DNA of 64,000 nt from Trichoplax adhaerens (Eukaryota > Placozoa > Uniplacotomia > Trichoplacea > Trichoplacidae). The translations under genes and the position numbers were made by a program. Every line of letters starts with the position of its first letter. Position 1 is the first letter of the stretch. This document shows positions 61,301 through 64,000 of the stretch, piece by piece. Where the stretch lies: the NCBI RefSeq assembly GCF_000150275.1, contig NW_002060969.1, forward strand, positions 248,943-312,942. Reading direction: 5' to 3'. Under the pieces are notes generated by a model. The model worked only from the letters and a program-made list of their open reading frames with translations. It had not been told where the DNA came from and searched no databases.

Positions 61301-63912
61301 CTCTCTATGTTAGCTGGATCTGGCCGTTGCACTAATTGTAACGGAACTGTAATATTGTAAACATAGAATTATTAAGCTACGGTTAGTAAACCCTGACGTG
61401 ATGTGTTCGAGTTTTAGTGATACAGTTACAGTAATCGTCTTGTATTGTAAACACTGTACGCTAGCAGTGTACTGCAATTGTAATTGATGTATTGTATAAT
61501 TATTGCATACAATATACTCGTATGCGACATAGACCGGCTATAAATACTAATGTATCGTGAGCAAACAGACAGACGCGAGAGCAGTGGAATAGGAATAAAG
61601 AGCATGTTGAATTGCAGCCTGAGGGAATATCAAACTGCTTGAGACTTATATAACGATACACTAATAAAGCTCCTTTCTTCTACTGCTACCTTCTATATAC
61701 ACATCGTTATATTATTTGAACATTATCACATAAGCTATGTATCACCATAGTCTTACTGACATACTCGATAATGACTGATGCAGTAATGGTACGCATTACA
61801 TGATGCATATGTATTTAATGCTCAAAAAGCATTCGAATAAGAAACAACTTGCTTATTATCATAAAGCACGTACTATTATTTTTTGTTTTACTGTCAATCC
61901 TAAGGAACGTATAAGTCATACATTATACACATCTATCCATCCGAAATAGTTTAATTGTAATGTCATAACACGCACATTTATTCTTACTACGAATCTGTGG
62001 CGTTCATTGCGAGACAAGCAATATCTAGCAGGTTATGTGTAAGATAGTGTTAATGAGAAGATGTTATTACGAGATATTATAATACTATAGCACATGATGC
62101 GGTATACAATATTATGTAAGAGGTAACGATGTAACTGTAACTTGTATGCCAATGTATGTTGATGAGTTATCGGGTTCAGCACAGCACGGTACTATATTAC
62201 TTCGACTGTATATCAGAAGCTAGTATTGAATAAATTCGGCATTATTTTGTTGGCCTTATTCTGTATTTCTATAAGCTATTCTAAGCTGGATACATAGCAT
62301 AACTGATGTATGCTTACAGCCCTGGAATATTCGGGATTAACTTAGATATTTCTTAGGATTATCCAATTCTAAGGGTTGACACTACCAGTATTATACAAGC
62401 ATAAAGCATAATACGGTAGCCTACGCCTAGTCTGAAGTTAGGAGCTATTGTATAACACATACCAAATAATATTCAGTATATACAATGCTGTACCTGTAAA
62501 GGAACACATTCGCGTCCTTTCATAATCGATATGCGTCTATGATGGTCTCTATTATCAGAAGAAAAACTTCCAGTTAACAGATAACAAGATAATAAAAAAG
62601 ATTACATGTACAACAATTAGGCTAAACTGACCCGATTCTCGCCGTAATAGTTGGAATTTCATTTTTTTGCATATGTCTACGTAAGATATCACCATCCGTA
62701 GATCTGATAGTAGACCTTTCTATACCTTTAGAGCTTAAAAATAATGTTGCTATTTAAAACGCATTACTAAACTTAATATGTGCCAATTCGCAGTACTGTA
62801 TTAAATTAAATTTTATATTTTCCTTTATTTATAAATTATATAATGGAAGTTTGGTGAACTTATAGTGCAATGATCTGTTTGATTTTTATTGCATGACTAT
62901 CTTAGTCTGTTAAGTGTATATTTATTTCAATAATTTCTTTATCAAATATTTCATCGTGGTATTTTTGAGAGTGCAGTAATTATAATCTTACTTGAAAAGA
63001 TAATCCCTTCCTGGATTAGCGTAAATTGTTGGTAACACTGATTCTTTTTTGAGTCCTTCTGGAGCGTTGTTACTTTGACACAACTGCTTTATATCGGTCT
63101 GATTTTTACAAATACAATTAGATATTGATATATTCGTATTTTCTGTGCTATTTCGAAATCAATTAAACATACAAATATTGTAACTTACCATACTTCTAAG
63201 CATCGCACTTTGCATTCTGTGAATGGTTTTCTCATTCCCCTAAGTAGTAATAACTGTAGTTTCAATTGCTTATACGTTAGGGTGGCAAGAACTAAATTGG
63301 CTACTGGGTACATCTTTTAGTGACGAAGCTATTTATGCCTAGTAATACCTTCGACCGAAGCCTTCTTTCTTCTAATCTACGTCGTATTTGTCTACTCCGA
63401 TGGGTTGATATGGGCATAAAACCGTGATAGGGATGGTCTAGACTGGAGCTGTAAAGGAAATCTCGATGTAAAGCCGGTTCAGAGACCTACAATTAATCCA
63501 GGACACATATATCATAAAATTAATATTATTAACTGCTAGCATTAATAAGTTTGGTGCAGTTGACCAAAGATACTGTTTAGAAAGAAATATTCAAACAGAG
63601 CTTGATTTTAGTATGCATTGAACTGAAAAAGACAAATCAGCAATGTCGTTTACGTTATACTTTATGCAGCTGCATTGCACACATTATACTGATCATTCAT
63701 AAGAGTTATGTTGTACAATCATGTGTGATATGGTTTATATAGTAATAGCTAGGTAATAGCCTTTATTATAGCACTTTATGTTTCACCTTTGTTGTAACTT
63801 AGATCACAGCATGTAATTATTATATATTCTCTATTTAAGAACTTACGCTCCAAAGAAAATTCATTTCATCCAGCGTACAAATCCGTAGTAGTTTTTGAAG
63901 AAAGCCGACGCA
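55392..63912 (-). CDS. F-box/WD40-repeat protein (SCF ubiquitin-ligase substrate receptor), 5' partial, in-frame TAG
   Basis: Substrate adaptor of a Cullin-1 ubiquitin ligase. Exons (high to low): 63912-63847, 63486-63349, 63239-63189, 63098-62992, 62715-62632, 62566-62494, 61015-60853, 60468-60345, 59238-59168, 58274-58133, 58017-57955, 57864-57813, 57579-57508, 57289-57258, 57069-56865, 56096-56004, 55933-55842, 55768-55667, 55548-55392. All phases fit (629 codons). Order: helical dimerisation-like segments, F-box end (QMLAENDQLWKLKC), linker LRKNWERGRC as in FBXW7/Cdc4, then seven WD blades (for example MASGSLDRTLRIW, LLSGSQDKTAKLW, IASASYDHEIKIW). A TAG at 60857-60859 interrupts the frame. 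The F-box exon 60468-60345 is inferred from phase and position. The gene continues beyond the window. The orthologue is undecided; FBXW7 has eight blades. Confidence 0.88.
58386..58467. repeat. Dispersed repeat copy 2
   Basis: Second copy of the repeat at 11755-11842, same orientation, inside an intron of the F-box/WD40 gene. Confidence 0.75.
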
Positions 63913-64000
63913 CTGTTTTAAAATGTTAATAAACCAAATGAAATTCGAACTACTCTAAGTAATGTCCTTATTTAAGTATCACAAAATACTATATTAAACT

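Overview
The window comes from the nuclear genome of a ciliated animal, probably an invertebrate with a compact AT-rich genome; I cannot name the taxon. The evidence is spliceosomal GT-AG introns (many only 60-150 bp), an axonemal dynein heavy chain, the ciliary protein CEP290, two synaptotagmins and a lysosomal two-pore channel. There are no operons, ribosome binding sites, rRNA or CRISPR arrays. I rebuilt eight recognisable genes exon by exon by joining splice sites in frame. Most of their exons are far shorter than 60 codons.

Layout: (1) 1-1484, + strand, the 3' end of DNAH1 (axonemal inner-arm dynein heavy chain). (2) 2181-8821, - strand, TPCN2, 27 exons. (3) 9693-10360, + strand, TMEM258 (oligosaccharyltransferase subunit), head to head with TPCN2 across about 870 bp rich in TACTGTACAGTA-type palindromes. 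(4) 10.7-26.3 kb, a mixed region with several small, partly resolved genes on both strands that I could not name, separated by AT-rich DNA and further palindrome clusters. (5) 26370-28035, + strand, a synaptotagmin of the SYT1 class. (6) 29682-43139, + strand, CEP290, 58 exons, complete. (7) 46157-49756, - strand, SYT7. (8) 50458-51552, - strand, an unnamed gene. (9) 52003-55088, + strand, BTBD10/KCTD20 family. (10) 55392 to beyond 63912, - strand, an F-box/WD40 ubiquitin-ligase receptor whose 5' end lies outside the window and whose best model has an in-frame TAG.

Functional themes: DNAH1 and CEP290 serve cilia (motility and transition zone). TPCN2 (lysosomal cation release), SYT1-like and SYT7 (calcium sensors for exocytosis) belong to calcium-controlled membrane traffic. 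TMEM258 acts in ER N-glycosylation. The last two recognised genes are a BTB-domain signalling protein and an SCF substrate receptor. Nothing suggests co-transcription. Several of these genes are also linked in human (SYT1 with CEP290; TMEM258 with SYT7, TPCN2 and BTBD10), which may reflect ancient animal linkage. No viral genes, toxins or intact transposons were recognised; repeats are palindromic arrays, one MITE-like hairpin and one dispersed repeat pair.
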